This document shows positions 24,696-34,866 of a stretch of DNA of 44,749 nucleotides, piece by piece. Numbering within the stretch: the stretch's first letter is position 1; every line of letters begins with the position of its first letter. Both the position numbers and the translations under genes were made by a program. Source of the stretch: Methylococcaceae bacterium UBA662. Its GTDB lineage: Bacteria; Pseudomonadota; Gammaproteobacteria; Methylococcales; Methylomonadaceae. The notes under the pieces were generated by a model. It saw only the letters and a program-made list of their open reading frames with translations, was not told where the DNA came from and searched no databases. The DNA is taken from NCBI GenBank assembly GCA_002299425.1, contig DBNW01000036.1, forward strand, positions 1-44,749, read 5' to 3'.

Positions 24696-25781
24696 TTAAT
24701 GTCCTGACACTTGCCGGTAAATTCCGGCCAGTTGCTGGGCGATGCTGTCGATGCTGAACACGGCTATGCAGCGTTGTTTGGCAGACTCGCCCATGCGCCG
24801 GCGCATGGTGGGGTCTTTAACCAAGGTATCGATGGCTAAGGCCAGTTGCCTCGGCTGCCCCGGGGCTACCAGCAGCCCTTCTTTACCGTTCGCCATAACC
24901 TCTGGTATACCCCCTACCGTGGTGGCCACGCTGGGCAGTCCGGTCGCCATCGCTTCCAGCAGTGCTAGGGGCAGGCCTTCGGCATGGGAAGGCAGGACAA
25001 AAATATCGGCCATTTCTAAAAAGCGTTGTTTTTCCTCGCCAACTTGGGTTCCGTGCAGCTTTACCTTGTGGCTGATAGCGTACTGGCTGATGCTGGCTTT
25101 AATGTTTTCCAGGATACCTGGCTCGCCTTCGCCACCCACCAAGTGCAGTACGGCATTGTCGACATGCGGCAGGGCGGCTAACAGGTCAAGTACGCCTTTT
25201 GCGCTGCTTAAGCTGCCTAAAAACAGCAGATTACAGGTGCTGTGTGCCTCGTAGCACCGGACAGGGCAGGCGTTAACAGAGACGCCATTGGCCATTACGC
25301 AGAAATTTTGCCGACCCAAACGGGTTGCCAAGGTTTTTTGCCACGTTTCTGTCAAGACAAGCACCCGGTCACAACGGCGACAAAAGCTGCGCGCTAGTGC
25401 CAATAATGGCCAGGGTAGGCCGTCCAAAAATTCGGCGAACCTGCCGCCGTGTATGTGCAGTACCACGGGGACAGCGCACATTTTGGCCAGCGCAACCAGA
25501 AAACCGTCTAGGAAAAACGTCAGTCCGCTGCAAGTATGGACATGGGCTATCGTGTTGGGTTTTTGTTTGATCAGCCGCCACCATTTTGCCCACAGTACGA
25601 CCCGACAGGTGAAAGCTTCAACCCAGCTGCGGTTAGGTCGGGTGGTTTTGGCGGTATTAAAAAGAACCAAGTCGACCTCGTGGGCAAGTACCGACACTGC
25701 CAAATCAGCGCACACAGTGGCCATGCCACCTACAGCAGGGGGCAGTGGCCCGGCCATGACAACGCTTATTTTATTATCCAT
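24696..25781 (-). CDS. GT4 family glycosyltransferase
   Basis: A 361-residue GT-B glycosyltransferase. The N-domain has VVMAGPLPPAVGGMATVCADL. The C-domain has LLFLGSLSSAKGVLDLLAAL, MADIFVLPSHAEGLPLALLEAMATGLPSVATTVGG and the E-x7-E retaining motif (EGLPLALLE). It transfers a sugar from a nucleotide donor during exopolysaccharide assembly at the cytoplasmic face. The ATG at 25781 was chosen over a longer start that would put ~31 non-family residues inside the upstream gene; it overlaps that gene by 8 nt. No Shine-Dalgarno is clear, which fits translational coupling. Confidence 0.92.
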   Translation of the reverse strand: MDNKISVVMAGPLPPAVGGMATVCADLAVSVLAHEVDLVLFNTAKTTRPNRSWVEAFTCRVVLWAKWWRLIKQKPNTIAHVHTCSGLTFFLDGFLVALAKMCAVPVVLHIHGGRFAEFLDGLPWPLLALARSFCRRCDRVLVLTETWQKTLATRLGRQNFCVMANGVSVNACPVRCYEAHSTCNLLFLGSLSSAKGVLDLLAALPHVDNAVLHLVGGEGEPGILENIKASISQYAISHKVKLHGTQVGEEKQRFLEMADIFVLPSHAEGLPLALLEAMATGLPSVATTVGGIPEVMANGKEGLLVAPGQPRQLALAIDTLVKDPTMRRRMGESAKQRCIAVFSIDSIAQQLAGIYRQVSGH

Positions 25782-26943
25782 AACTAGCCAATACGCGCTC
25801 GTAAACTTGTGTGTAGTCGTGCAACATGCGCTGCAAACTGAAATGCTGCGTACAGATTTGTCTGCCCGCAGCACCGTGTTGTTGTCTGATGACGGGGTGT
25901 TCTAAGTAAAACAGCAGGGCTTGAGTGATCGCCTCCGGATTTTCCTGCTCGACCAAAAAGCCGCTTTTTTGGTCGGCAACCAATTCCGGGTTGCCGCCTA
26001 CCCGCGTGGCAATCACCGGCAATCCCGATGCCATCGCTTCCAGAATCGTGTTGGATATGCCCTCGCTACGCGAGGGTAGGACAAATACATCTAAGGTTTG
26101 CATCAGTGTGTTAATGTCGGGTCTGTCTCCGGGCAACCAGACGGAATCGCTGATGCCGGCCTGCACCGCCTTCTCCATCAGCGTGGAGTGGAGCACCCCA
26201 TCGCCTACTAAAATCAAACGCGACGCCTGTGCTAGGTCGGGGTGCTGCTGGTGTAAGCGTATGTAAGCACACAACAACGTCAGCGGGTCTTTTACAGGTA
26301 CTTGCCGACCCACCGTGCCTATTAGGGTCAGTCGTTCATCTCGAAAAGATTCTGGCAACACTGCTCTAGGCTTAGGGTCGGCAGGGGTAAATTTGCCGAT
26401 GTCAACGCCGTTGTATATCTGGCTGATGCGTGCGGGTGCGACCTTAATGTCGCGAACCAGCCATGTTTCCAGGTTTTGGGACATGGGCACATAGTGTTGC
26501 ACAATGTGCCGAAACAAACGGCGCAACAGCCTGTGTTTGCGGTTTTTTCCGTCCAAATCGTCCATGTCTCGCCCGTGCTCACCGTGTATTCGGCACCGAA
26601 TTCCGGCCAAATAACCCGGCCATTGTGCCTCTAATGCGGACAAGTTGCGGGTGTGCAGCACTTCAGGCTTGAGTTTGGACAAAAGCACCCACAACCGGTA
26701 GTAAACGGCAAAGTCCTTGCCTTCTTTTTTGTGCAAACAAAACACGTTTACGTCGTCACGGTTAATACGTTCCTTAAACGCCGTAAAGTCGGTCATGCAA
26801 ATGATAACGTGTCGGAATTGATCTTTAGGCAAGCCGTTGACTAAATTGACCAGACCGTTTTCCAAGCCGCCAGTCCCTAAACGGAAAATCACATGGGCAA
26901 TTAACGGAGGTGTGTTTTTTTTTCTATTTTTGATGGGTGGCAT
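25774..26943 (-). CDS. PEP-CTERM/EpsH1-associated sugar transferase (GT4)
   Basis: A 389-residue GT4 glycosyltransferase. The N-terminus PPLIAHVIFRLGTGGLENGLVNLVN and CMTDFTAFKERI match the exosortase-associated sugar transferase family, and HTRNLSALEAQWPGYLAG follows. The donor-binding half has ILVGDGVLHSTL, WLPGDRPDI and LDVFVLPSRSEGISNTILEAMASGLPVIATRVGGN. Members co-occur with exosortase A and its polysaccharide. The start at 26943 was chosen for the AGGG upstream and family-like N-terminus; 18 upstream residues are also open. It is divergent from the gene at 27186 across a 242-nt gap in which I see no clear promoter or gene. Confidence 0.9.
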   Translation of the reverse strand: MPPIKNRKKNTPPLIAHVIFRLGTGGLENGLVNLVNGLPKDQFRHVIICMTDFTAFKERINRDDVNVFCLHKKEGKDFAVYYRLWVLLSKLKPEVLHTRNLSALEAQWPGYLAGIRCRIHGEHGRDMDDLDGKNRKHRLLRRLFRHIVQHYVPMSQNLETWLVRDIKVAPARISQIYNGVDIGKFTPADPKPRAVLPESFRDERLTLIGTVGRQVPVKDPLTLLCAYIRLHQQHPDLAQASRLILVGDGVLHSTLMEKAVQAGISDSVWLPGDRPDINTLMQTLDVFVLPSRSEGISNTILEAMASGLPVIATRVGGNPELVADQKSGFLVEQENPEAITQALLFYLEHPVIRQQHGAAGRQICTQHFSLQRMLHDYTQVYERVLASYG

Positions 26944-27185
26944 AAAAATTACCCTGCCGTGTTTGTTAAGAGTCCATACGGTCTTTAAGAATACCAAACT
27001 TCATTCGGTTACAATACGGCGATTGGATTTTTTCAAAATGCTTGGCCATGCTTTTAAAGTAATCTGCCCCCTAGCAAACTTAAAATTGCTTTAACTTAGG
27101 GCTTAAGGCATCCATAAAGCCAAGTGCTGCACCGGCTACACCAGAGGTTAATCCCCGTTCTTTTCGCCACCCCATTGGCCGTTTT

Positions 27186-28391
27186 ATGAAAATACTGCAC
27201 ATTCTTGACCACTCCATCCCATTGCACAGCGGCTACACCTTTCGCACCAAAGCCATTTTAGAACAGCAGCAGCAAATGGGCATAATAACCTGCCACCTGA
27301 CTTCCGCTAAACACACCGCGACCTGTCCGTCCCACGAGACTGTCGATGGCTTGGTGTTTTACCGCACCCCTAAAGCCACCGGTGTTATGGCCCGGCTGCC
27401 GGTATTTAAGCAATGGCAGATTCTTCAAGGCTTGACGCTGCGTTTGGATGAAGTGGTGCGTCACACCCAACCGGACTTGCTGCATGCCCATTCTCCGGTA
27501 TTAAACGGCCTGGCCGCCTTAGCCATTGCTCGGCGGTACGGCCTGCCGTTAGTCTATGAATGCCGAGCTTTTTGGGAAGATGCGGCGGTCGACCACGGCA
27601 CGACTTCTGAGAACAGTTTGCGCTACCGTTTGGGCCGACTGTTAGAAACCTGGGTGTTTAAGAAAGCCGATGCTGTCACTACCCTTTGCGAAGGGTTGCG
27701 GGCCGATATTATGGCCAGGGGTATTCCTGAGAAAAAAATCACGGTAATAGCCAATGCCGTTGATACCAAAAAATTTTCTTTTGGAGAAGCCGCTGATGCC
27801 AGCTTGCGGACACAGTTAGAGCTCGAAGGCTGCACGGTATTGGGTTTTATCGGCTCTTTTTATGCCTACGAAGGCTTGCTGCTGCTGCTGGAGGCGTTGC
27901 CGAACATTATCGCCGGACACCCCCAAACCCGCCTGTTGCTGGTGGGCGGCGGTCCGCAAGAAACGGAGATAAAACAAAAAATTGCGGCACTGGGTTTAAA
28001 AAAGCAAGTGGTGTTAGTTGGGCGTGTGCCGCACGACCAAATCCAAGCGTATTACAACCAAGTCGATATTTTTGTCTATCCAAGATTGTCCATGCGCTTA
28101 ACTGAATTGGTAACACCGTTAAAACCCTTAGAAGCCATGGCCCAAGGCCGTTTGGTGGTGGCTTCTGATGTGGGCGGCCACCGCGAATTGATTGCGGACG
28201 GGCATAATGGCCGTTTGTTTCGAGCGGGCAACGCCACAGATTTAGCCGATACCGTTCTAACCCTATTGGCCAACCCGGCACAATGGCCCGCATTGCGCCG
28301 GGCAGGGCGGCAATTTGTCGAACAGGAACGCAATTGGGCGAACAGTGTTGGCCGTTATCAAGGCATTTACAATCAATTGCTTAACTTTTAA
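27186..28391 (+). CDS. Exosortase A-associated glycosyltransferase, Daro_2409 type (GT4)
   Basis: A 401-residue GT4 glycosyltransferase. The opening MKILHILDHSIPLHSGYTFR and VDGLVFYRTP are characteristic of the exosortase A-associated Daro_2409 family, with LPLVYECRAFWEDAAVD in the middle, LGFIGSFYAYEGLLLLLEAL in the donor domain and FVYPRLSMRLTELVTPLKPLEAMAQGR near the end. It probably adds a sugar to the exopolysaccharide made by PEP-CTERM/exosortase organisms. It heads a plus-strand pair with ugd, which starts 9 nt after its stop. No exosortase or PEP-CTERM gene is in this window. Confidence 0.93.
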   Translation: MKILHILDHSIPLHSGYTFRTKAILEQQQQMGIITCHLTSAKHTATCPSHETVDGLVFYRTPKATGVMARLPVFKQWQILQGLTLRLDEVVRHTQPDLLHAHSPVLNGLAALAIARRYGLPLVYECRAFWEDAAVDHGTTSENSLRYRLGRLLETWVFKKADAVTTLCEGLRADIMARGIPEKKITVIANAVDTKKFSFGEAADASLRTQLELEGCTVLGFIGSFYAYEGLLLLLEALPNIIAGHPQTRLLLVGGGPQETEIKQKIAALGLKKQVVLVGRVPHDQIQAYYNQVDIFVYPRLSMRLTELVTPLKPLEAMAQGRLVVASDVGGHRELIADGHNGRLFRAGNATDLADTVLTLLANPAQWPALRRAGRQFVEQERNWANSVGRYQGIYNQLLNF

Positions 28392-28400
28392 GGAAAACAC

Positions 28401-29726
28401 ATGAAAGTGGCGGTATTCGGTTCCGGCTATGTCGGTTTGGTGACGGGCGTTTGTTTGGCCGAGGTAGGTAACGACGTGTTGTGCATGGATGTCGATGAAA
28501 ACAAAATTGCTCACTTAAAAAACGGCATCCTCCCCATTTACGAGCCGGGCCTTGAGGAGTTGGTGAAAAAAAACCAACAGGCCGGGCATTTAAAATTCAC
28601 CACCGATGTCAAGGAAGCCGTCAAGCACGGCGTATTCCAGTTTATCGCCGTCGGCACGCCACCGGATGAAGACGGCGCGGCCGATTTGCAGTATGTCTTG
28701 GCGGTGGCCCAATCGATTGCCGAAAATATGGCCGATTACCGAATCATCGTCAACAAATCGACCGTGCCGGTGGGTACGGCGGATAAAGTGCGGGACGTGG
28801 TGCTTGAGGTTTTCCAACGGCGCGGGGCCAGCATTGACTTTGATGTGGTGTCCAACCCCGAATTTTTGAAGGAAGGCGCGGCTATCCACGATTTCATGAA
28901 GCCCGACCGGATCATTGTCGGCACCGACAACCCAAGGACCGCCGAGTTATTGAAAATTCTGTACGCACCGTTCAACCGCAGCCATGAGCGCATCATCATC
29001 ATGGACGTGCGCTCGGCGGAGCTGACCAAATACGCCGCCAATGCCATGCTGGCCACGAAAATCAGTTTTATGAACGAATTGGCCAACCTGTCGGAATTGC
29101 TGGGCGCCGACATCGAACACGTCCGCAACGGCATCGGCTCGGATACCCGCATCGGCTATTCTTTTATTTACCCCGGCTGCGGTTATGGCGGCTCTTGCTT
29201 TCCCAAAGATGTCAAGGCGTTGGAACGCACCGCCCAGCAAGTAGGCTATCAGGCAGAATTGCTCAGTGCTGTGGAAAATGTCAACAACCGGCAAAAACAG
29301 GTCTTGGTCGAAAAAGTCATGCGTCATTACCACGGCAATGTCAAGGGCAAAACCTTCGCTTTATGGGGCTTGTCATTCAAACCGAAGACCGATGACATGC
29401 GCGAGGCACCCAGCCGTGTGGTCTTAGAAGCCCTGATTGCGGCGGGTGCTAGCCTACAAGCCTTCGACCCCGAAGCCATGCACGAAGCCAAACGGATTTA
29501 TGGCGATAAACCCGGATTGGCTTTAATGGAAACAGCGGAAGCCGCGCTGGTCAACGCCGATGCCCTAATTGTTGTGACCGAATGGAAAACTTTTTGGAGT
29601 CCGGATTTTGAATGGGTGAAAGCCACTTTGAAAGACGCGGTGATCTTTGATGGCCGGAATTTGTACAATCCCAGCCTGCTGAAAAGCTTAGGCATCACTT
29701 ATTACGGCATTGGCCGACAGCCCTAG
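28401..29726 (+). CDS. ugd: UDP-glucose 6-dehydrogenase
   Basis: A 441-residue enzyme oxidising UDP-glucose to UDP-glucuronate with two NAD+. Seen: the Rossmann motif VFGSGYVGLVTGVCLAEVG at the N-terminus, VNKSTVPVGTADKVR, SNPEFLKEGAAIHDF, the substrate helix and the catalytic-Cys motif GYGGSCFPKDVKAL near residue 260, then WGLSFKPKTDDMREAPS. TTAAGGAAAAC precedes the ATG. UDP-glucuronate feeds capsule or exopolysaccharide synthesis, consistent with the glycosyltransferase next to it. It may be cotranscribed with the gene at 27186. Confidence 0.97.
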   Translation: MKVAVFGSGYVGLVTGVCLAEVGNDVLCMDVDENKIAHLKNGILPIYEPGLEELVKKNQQAGHLKFTTDVKEAVKHGVFQFIAVGTPPDEDGAADLQYVLAVAQSIAENMADYRIIVNKSTVPVGTADKVRDVVLEVFQRRGASIDFDVVSNPEFLKEGAAIHDFMKPDRIIVGTDNPRTAELLKILYAPFNRSHERIIIMDVRSAELTKYAANAMLATKISFMNELANLSELLGADIEHVRNGIGSDTRIGYSFIYPGCGYGGSCFPKDVKALERTAQQVGYQAELLSAVENVNNRQKQVLVEKVMRHYHGNVKGKTFALWGLSFKPKTDDMREAPSRVVLEALIAAGASLQAFDPEAMHEAKRIYGDKPGLALMETAEAALVNADALIVVTEWKTFWSPDFEWVKATLKDAVIFDGRNLYNPSLLKSLGITYYGIGRQP

Positions 29727-29818
29727 AAGCACTTAAAAGCCATGACGGGATTCCGGTTGTCGATTAAAATGACCCGCAGGTGGGTGCGTATCCACGAATC
29801 CCTTACGCTAAAATCCTC

Positions 29819-31453
29819 ATGACCAAATTTATATTCATCACCGGTGGCGTCGTCTCCTCCTTAGGCAAAGGCATCGCCGCATCTTCCTTAGCGGCCATCC
29901 TCGAAGCCCGCGGCTTGAAAGTCACAATGACCAAGCTGGACCCTTACATCAACCTGGATCCGGGCACCATGAGCCCGTTCCAGCACGGCGAGGTGTTTGT
30001 GACCGAGGACGGCGCCGAGACCGACCTGGATTTGGGGCATTACGAGCGGTTTTTAAAAACCACCATGACCCGGAAAAACAATTTCACCACCGGCCAGGTT
30101 TACGACAGCGTGTTGCGCCGCGAACGCAAGGGCGAGTATCTGGGCGCGACGGTGCAGGTGATCCCGCACATCACCGATGAGATCAAAAACCGCATTTACC
30201 AAAGCGCCGAAGGCAAGGAAGTGGCGTTGATCGAGGTCGGCGGCACGGTGGGCGACATCGAATCGCTGCCGTTTTTGGAAGCCATCCGGCAAATGCGTTT
30301 TGAATTGGGCGTGGACCGCTCGCTGTTCATTCATTTAACCCTAGTCCCCTATATTCGCTCGGCGGGGGAAATCAAAACCAAACCCACCCAGCATTCGGTC
30401 AAAGAACTGCGTAGCATCGGCATCCAGCCGGATATTCTCATGTGCCGGTCGGAACAGCCGATCCCGGCCAGCGAACGGCGCAAGATAGCCCTGTTCACCA
30501 ACGTCGAGGAAAAAGCGGTTATTTCCGCCGTCGATGCCGATTCCATTTACCGCATCCCCATCCTGTTGCACGAACAGGGCCTAGACGACATCGTGGTCAA
30601 GCGCCTGCGCCTGGACGTGCCGCCGGCTGACTTGACGGCTTGGCATAAGGTCTTAGATGCCCTGCAAGCGCCCGGTCAGGAAGTCGCTATCGCCGTCGTC
30701 GGCAAATACGTTGACCATTCCGATGCGTACAAGTCCTTGAACGAAGCCTTAATCCACGCCGGCATTAAAACCAAGACCAAGGTCAACATCCACTACATTG
30801 ACTCGGAAATCATCGAAGACGAGGGCGTGGCCCGTTTGAAAGAGGCCGATGCGATTCTGGTGCCGGGCGGTTTCGGCGAACGCGGCGTGGAAGGAAAAAT
30901 TGCCACCGTCCGTTACGCCCGCGAGAACAACATCCCTTACCTGGGCATTTGCCTGGGGATGCAGGCCGCCGTGATCGAATTTGCCCGTGACGTGGCCGGT
31001 TTGGAAGGAGCACACAGCACCGAATTCTTGCCCAACGCCTTGCATCCGGTGATCGGCTTGATCACCGAATGGCGGGAGGATGGCGGCCAATTGGAAACCC
31101 GTAATGAACAATGCGATTTAGGCGGCACCATGCGCCTAGGTGCCCAGCAATGCCGTTTGCAAAGCCAGTCCTTGGCCTTCCAGTTGTATCAAAAAGATGT
31201 CATTTCCGAGCGCCACCGCCACCGTTACGAATTCAACAACCGCTATTTCGACCGCCTCGAGCAGGCCGGGATGCGTTTTTCCGGCAAATCGATTGATGGC
31301 CGCTTGGTGGAAGTGCTTGAAATACCCAGCCATCCGTGGTTTTTAGCCTGCCAGTTCCATCCCGAATTCACGTCCACGCCTAGGAAGGGGCATCCGTTGT
31401 TTTCCGGGTTTGTCAACGCTGCCGTGCAGCATAAAAAAGACAGCGGTGCGTAA
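29819..31453 (+). CDS. pyrG: CTP synthase
   Basis: A 544-residue CTP synthase (E. coli 545). It makes CTP from UTP, ATP and glutamine. The N-terminal synthase domain has MTKFIFITGGVVSSLGKGIAA, LDPYINLDPGTMSPFQHGEV and EVGGTVGDIESLPF. The C-terminal class I glutamine amidotransferase has the oxyanion motif PGGFGERG, the catalytic Cys in LGICLGMQ, and His/Glu in QFHPEF. The start at 29819 fits the invariant N-terminus; 13 upstream residues are also open. It begins the common pyrG-kdsA-eno-ftsB order, here interrupted by a Uma2 gene. Confidence 0.98.
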   Translation: MTKFIFITGGVVSSLGKGIAASSLAAILEARGLKVTMTKLDPYINLDPGTMSPFQHGEVFVTEDGAETDLDLGHYERFLKTTMTRKNNFTTGQVYDSVLRRERKGEYLGATVQVIPHITDEIKNRIYQSAEGKEVALIEVGGTVGDIESLPFLEAIRQMRFELGVDRSLFIHLTLVPYIRSAGEIKTKPTQHSVKELRSIGIQPDILMCRSEQPIPASERRKIALFTNVEEKAVISAVDADSIYRIPILLHEQGLDDIVVKRLRLDVPPADLTAWHKVLDALQAPGQEVAIAVVGKYVDHSDAYKSLNEALIHAGIKTKTKVNIHYIDSEIIEDEGVARLKEADAILVPGGFGERGVEGKIATVRYARENNIPYLGICLGMQAAVIEFARDVAGLEGAHSTEFLPNALHPVIGLITEWREDGGQLETRNEQCDLGGTMRLGAQQCRLQSQSLAFQLYQKDVISERHRHRYEFNNRYFDRLEQAGMRFSGKSIDGRLVEVLEIPSHPWFLACQFHPEFTSTPRKGHPLFSGFVNAAVQHKKDSGA

Positions 31454-31475
31454 AACCCGCTTAAAGAGGGCGGTT

Positions 31476-32090
31476 ATGGCAAAAATTACCGAATTGTCGC
31501 AATTGGATGCAAACCAAACCTACAGTTATGCCGATTATTTGACCTGGCGGCTAAAAGAAACGGTTGAACTGATTAAAGGCAAGATCATGCCGATGTCGCC
31601 CGCGCCCAGCGTAGGCCATCAACGGATTTCGGCTGACTTGAGCGGTATGTTGTATAACTTTTTTAAGCACAAAAAATGCCAATTTTTTGCCGCGCCATTT
31701 GATGTGCGCCTGTATGATCGCAAGAAATCTATCCTACAAAATCGAGATATTGTCACAGTGGTCCAACCGGATTTATGCGTAGTCTGCAACCCCGATTTGC
31801 TGGATAAACAAGGCTGTAATGGCGCGCCCGATTGGATTATCGAAATTTTGTCCAAGGGTAATTCGAAACGGGAAATGCAAATCAAATACCGGCTTTATCA
31901 AGAAAGCGGCGTTCAAGAATACTGGCTGGTTTATCCAGAACATCGGGCCATTCATCAATTCGTCTTGATGGAGAACGGGCAGTATCAACTGCAAAACATG
32001 TATGCCGAGGACGATAAGGCTACCCCGGCCTTATTTCCCGAACTGGCGATTGATCTAATTGAAGTATTTGAAACCTGGGCGGAACAATAA
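31476..32090 (+). CDS. Uma2-family (DUF820) protein inserted between pyrG and kdsA
   Basis: A 204-residue Uma2/DUF820 protein. Seen: YSYADYLTWRLKETVELIKGKIMPMSPAPS near residue 16, then VVQPDLCVVC and DWIIEILSKGNSKREMQIKY, giving the D...ExL core, and YRLYQESGVQEYWLVYPEHR. The probable active-site pattern is intact. AAAGAGGG precedes the ATG at 31476. It lies 22 nt after pyrG and 48 nt before kdsA, in an order usually tight in gammaproteobacteria. This suggests insertion of a stand-alone cargo gene. It is clearly different from the copy at 10159, so it is unlikely to be a recent duplicate. Confidence 0.9.
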   Translation: MAKITELSQLDANQTYSYADYLTWRLKETVELIKGKIMPMSPAPSVGHQRISADLSGMLYNFFKHKKCQFFAAPFDVRLYDRKKSILQNRDIVTVVQPDLCVVCNPDLLDKQGCNGAPDWIIEILSKGNSKREMQIKYRLYQESGVQEYWLVYPEHRAIHQFVLMENGQYQLQNMYAEDDKATPALFPELAIDLIEVFETWAEQ

Positions 32091-32138
32091 ACGCTTTACA
32101 ATTTGTTTCGTCATTCTTTTGTAACAGCGAGTACACAC

Positions 32139-32972
32139 ATGCAACTATGCGGCTTTGAAACCGGCCTGAACCAACCCTTGTTTTTAATCGCCGGTCCCTG
32201 CGTCATCGAAAGCGAACAACTGGCTTTGGATACCGCCGGTTACTTAAAAGAACTGACCACGGCGTTAAACGTCCCGTTTATTTACAAATCCTCCTTCGAC
32301 AAGGCCAACCGTTCCTCACACGAGAGCTTCCGTGGCTTAGGCATTGAAACCGGTTTGGCCATCCTGGAAAAAGTCCGGCAACAAATCGGCGTGCCGGTAT
32401 TGACCGATGTCCACGAAGACACGCCATTAGCGGAAGTGGCTGCCGTGGTCGATGTCCTGCAAACGCCGGCGTTTTTATGCCGGCAGACCAATTTTATCCA
32501 AGCTGTGGCCGCGTTGGGCAAACCGGTCAACATCAAAAAAGGCCAATTTCTCGCCCCGTGGGACATGATCCATGTCGCCAAAAAAGCCCAGGCGACCGGC
32601 AACGAGCACATTCTGGTGTGCGAACGCGGCGTCTCATTCGGTTACAACAACTTGGTGTCGGACATGCGCGCCTTAGCGGTGATGCGCGATACCGGTTGCC
32701 CGGTGGTGTTCGACGCCACCCATTCGGTGCAGTTGCCGGGCGGGCAAGGCAGTTGCTCCGGCGGGCAGCGCGAATTCGTCCCCGTGTTGGCGCGGGCGGC
32801 AGTGGCGGTCGGCATCGCCGGGCTGTTCATGGAAACCCACCCGAACCCGGCCGAGGCGAAAAGCGACGGCCCGAACGCCTGGCCCATGCAGCGGATGCGG
32901 GAATTATTGGAAACCTTACTGCTATTGGACCGGGCGGTGAAAAGCCAGCCCTTGATTGAAAATACTTTGTAA
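32139..32972 (+). CDS. kdsA: 3-deoxy-8-phosphooctulonate (KDO-8-P) synthase
   Basis: A 277-residue enzyme condensing phosphoenolpyruvate with arabinose-5-phosphate to KDO-8-phosphate for LPS inner core. Seen: LFLIAGPCVIESEQ, YKSSFDKANRSSHESFRG, VLTDVHEDT, PAFLCRQTNF, KPVNIKKGQFLAPWD, FGYNNLVSDMRAL, VFDATHSVQLPGG and GLFMETHPNPAEAKSDGPN. The ASFDKANR-type and Cys-containing motifs match the family; Cys in GPCV is the metal-dependent type feature or ordinary GPC start, so metal use is not resolved here. Length is close to E. coli KdsA (284). It follows the Uma2 gene and precedes eno. Confidence 0.96.
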   Translation: MQLCGFETGLNQPLFLIAGPCVIESEQLALDTAGYLKELTTALNVPFIYKSSFDKANRSSHESFRGLGIETGLAILEKVRQQIGVPVLTDVHEDTPLAEVAAVVDVLQTPAFLCRQTNFIQAVAALGKPVNIKKGQFLAPWDMIHVAKKAQATGNEHILVCERGVSFGYNNLVSDMRALAVMRDTGCPVVFDATHSVQLPGGQGSCSGGQREFVPVLARAAVAVGIAGLFMETHPNPAEAKSDGPNAWPMQRMRELLETLLLLDRAVKSQPLIENTL

Positions 32973-33043
32973 CGTTATCTGAAAAATTTTTACCCTAAGC
33001 AACAGCCGTTGTTTTTATTGTTAACCCTTGGAGCCTCCAAACC

Positions 33044-34324
<1,281 letters not shown>

Positions 34325-34336
34325 ACCATGAAAGCC

Positions 34337-34396
34337 CAGCGGTTAAATTGATTTCACAATGGGCGTGCAATCTCCGGCTTGCACGCCTGGCCGCTG
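34337..34396 (+). terminator. Nested hairpin between eno and ftsB
   Basis: A perfect 9-bp stem, GGCGTGCAA (34362-34370) with TTGCACGCC (34379-34387), lies inside an outer CAGCGG (34337-34342)/CCGCTG (34391-34396) pair. There is no U-tract, so it may attenuate or process rather than fully terminate. ftsB starts 65 nt later. Confidence 0.45.
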
Positions 34397-34461
34397 TCCC
34401 CGTTACGCCCTGATATTACGGCGCATCACCGTCCCAGCCCGGAATTTTTATTTTTAACGCC

Positions 34462-34734
34462 ATGAAATACTTGGTCATTGCCATTATATTGTTCACCGCC
34501 CATCTGCAATACCGGCTTTGGTACGACAAAAACGGCAGCATCCCGCAAATTAAGGCTTATGAGGCCAGGCTTGCAGGCTTGGCCGAACAAGCTGAAAAGA
34601 AGAAACAACGTAACGCGGTGTTATTTGCCGAGTTGGATGACCTTAGGGGCGGGTTCGAGGCAATAGAAGAACGCGCCCGTTATGAATTGGGCATGATTAG
34701 GGAAGGGGAAACTTTTTTCCAGGTGATCGAATAA
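34462..34734 (+). CDS. ftsB: Cell division protein FtsB
   Basis: A 90-residue bitopic membrane protein. Residues ~3-14 begin a short hydrophobic anchor (YLVIAIILFTAHLQYRLWY), followed by a coiled coil (KAYEARLAGLAEQAEKKKQRNAVLFAELDDLRGGFEAIEERARYELGMI) and the conserved end GMIREGETFFQVIE. FtsB joins FtsQ and FtsL in the divisome and helps activate FtsWI septal synthesis. Size and position after eno match gammaproteobacteria. The usual next genes ispD-ispF are absent; proA follows instead. Confidence 0.95.
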   Translation: MKYLVIAIILFTAHLQYRLWYDKNGSIPQIKAYEARLAGLAEQAEKKKQRNAVLFAELDDLRGGFEAIEERARYELGMIREGETFFQVIE

Positions 34735-34866
34735 GCTTTTCGCCGTCCTCTCAAGCCGAGAGACTGGCCTTGGCGGATTTTTACCCGCAAAACCGTTGCC
34801 ATCGCCCTGTCATTGCCCGGCGATACTGGCTATAATTGCCGGTCGATTAACCATCGGGTGATTACA

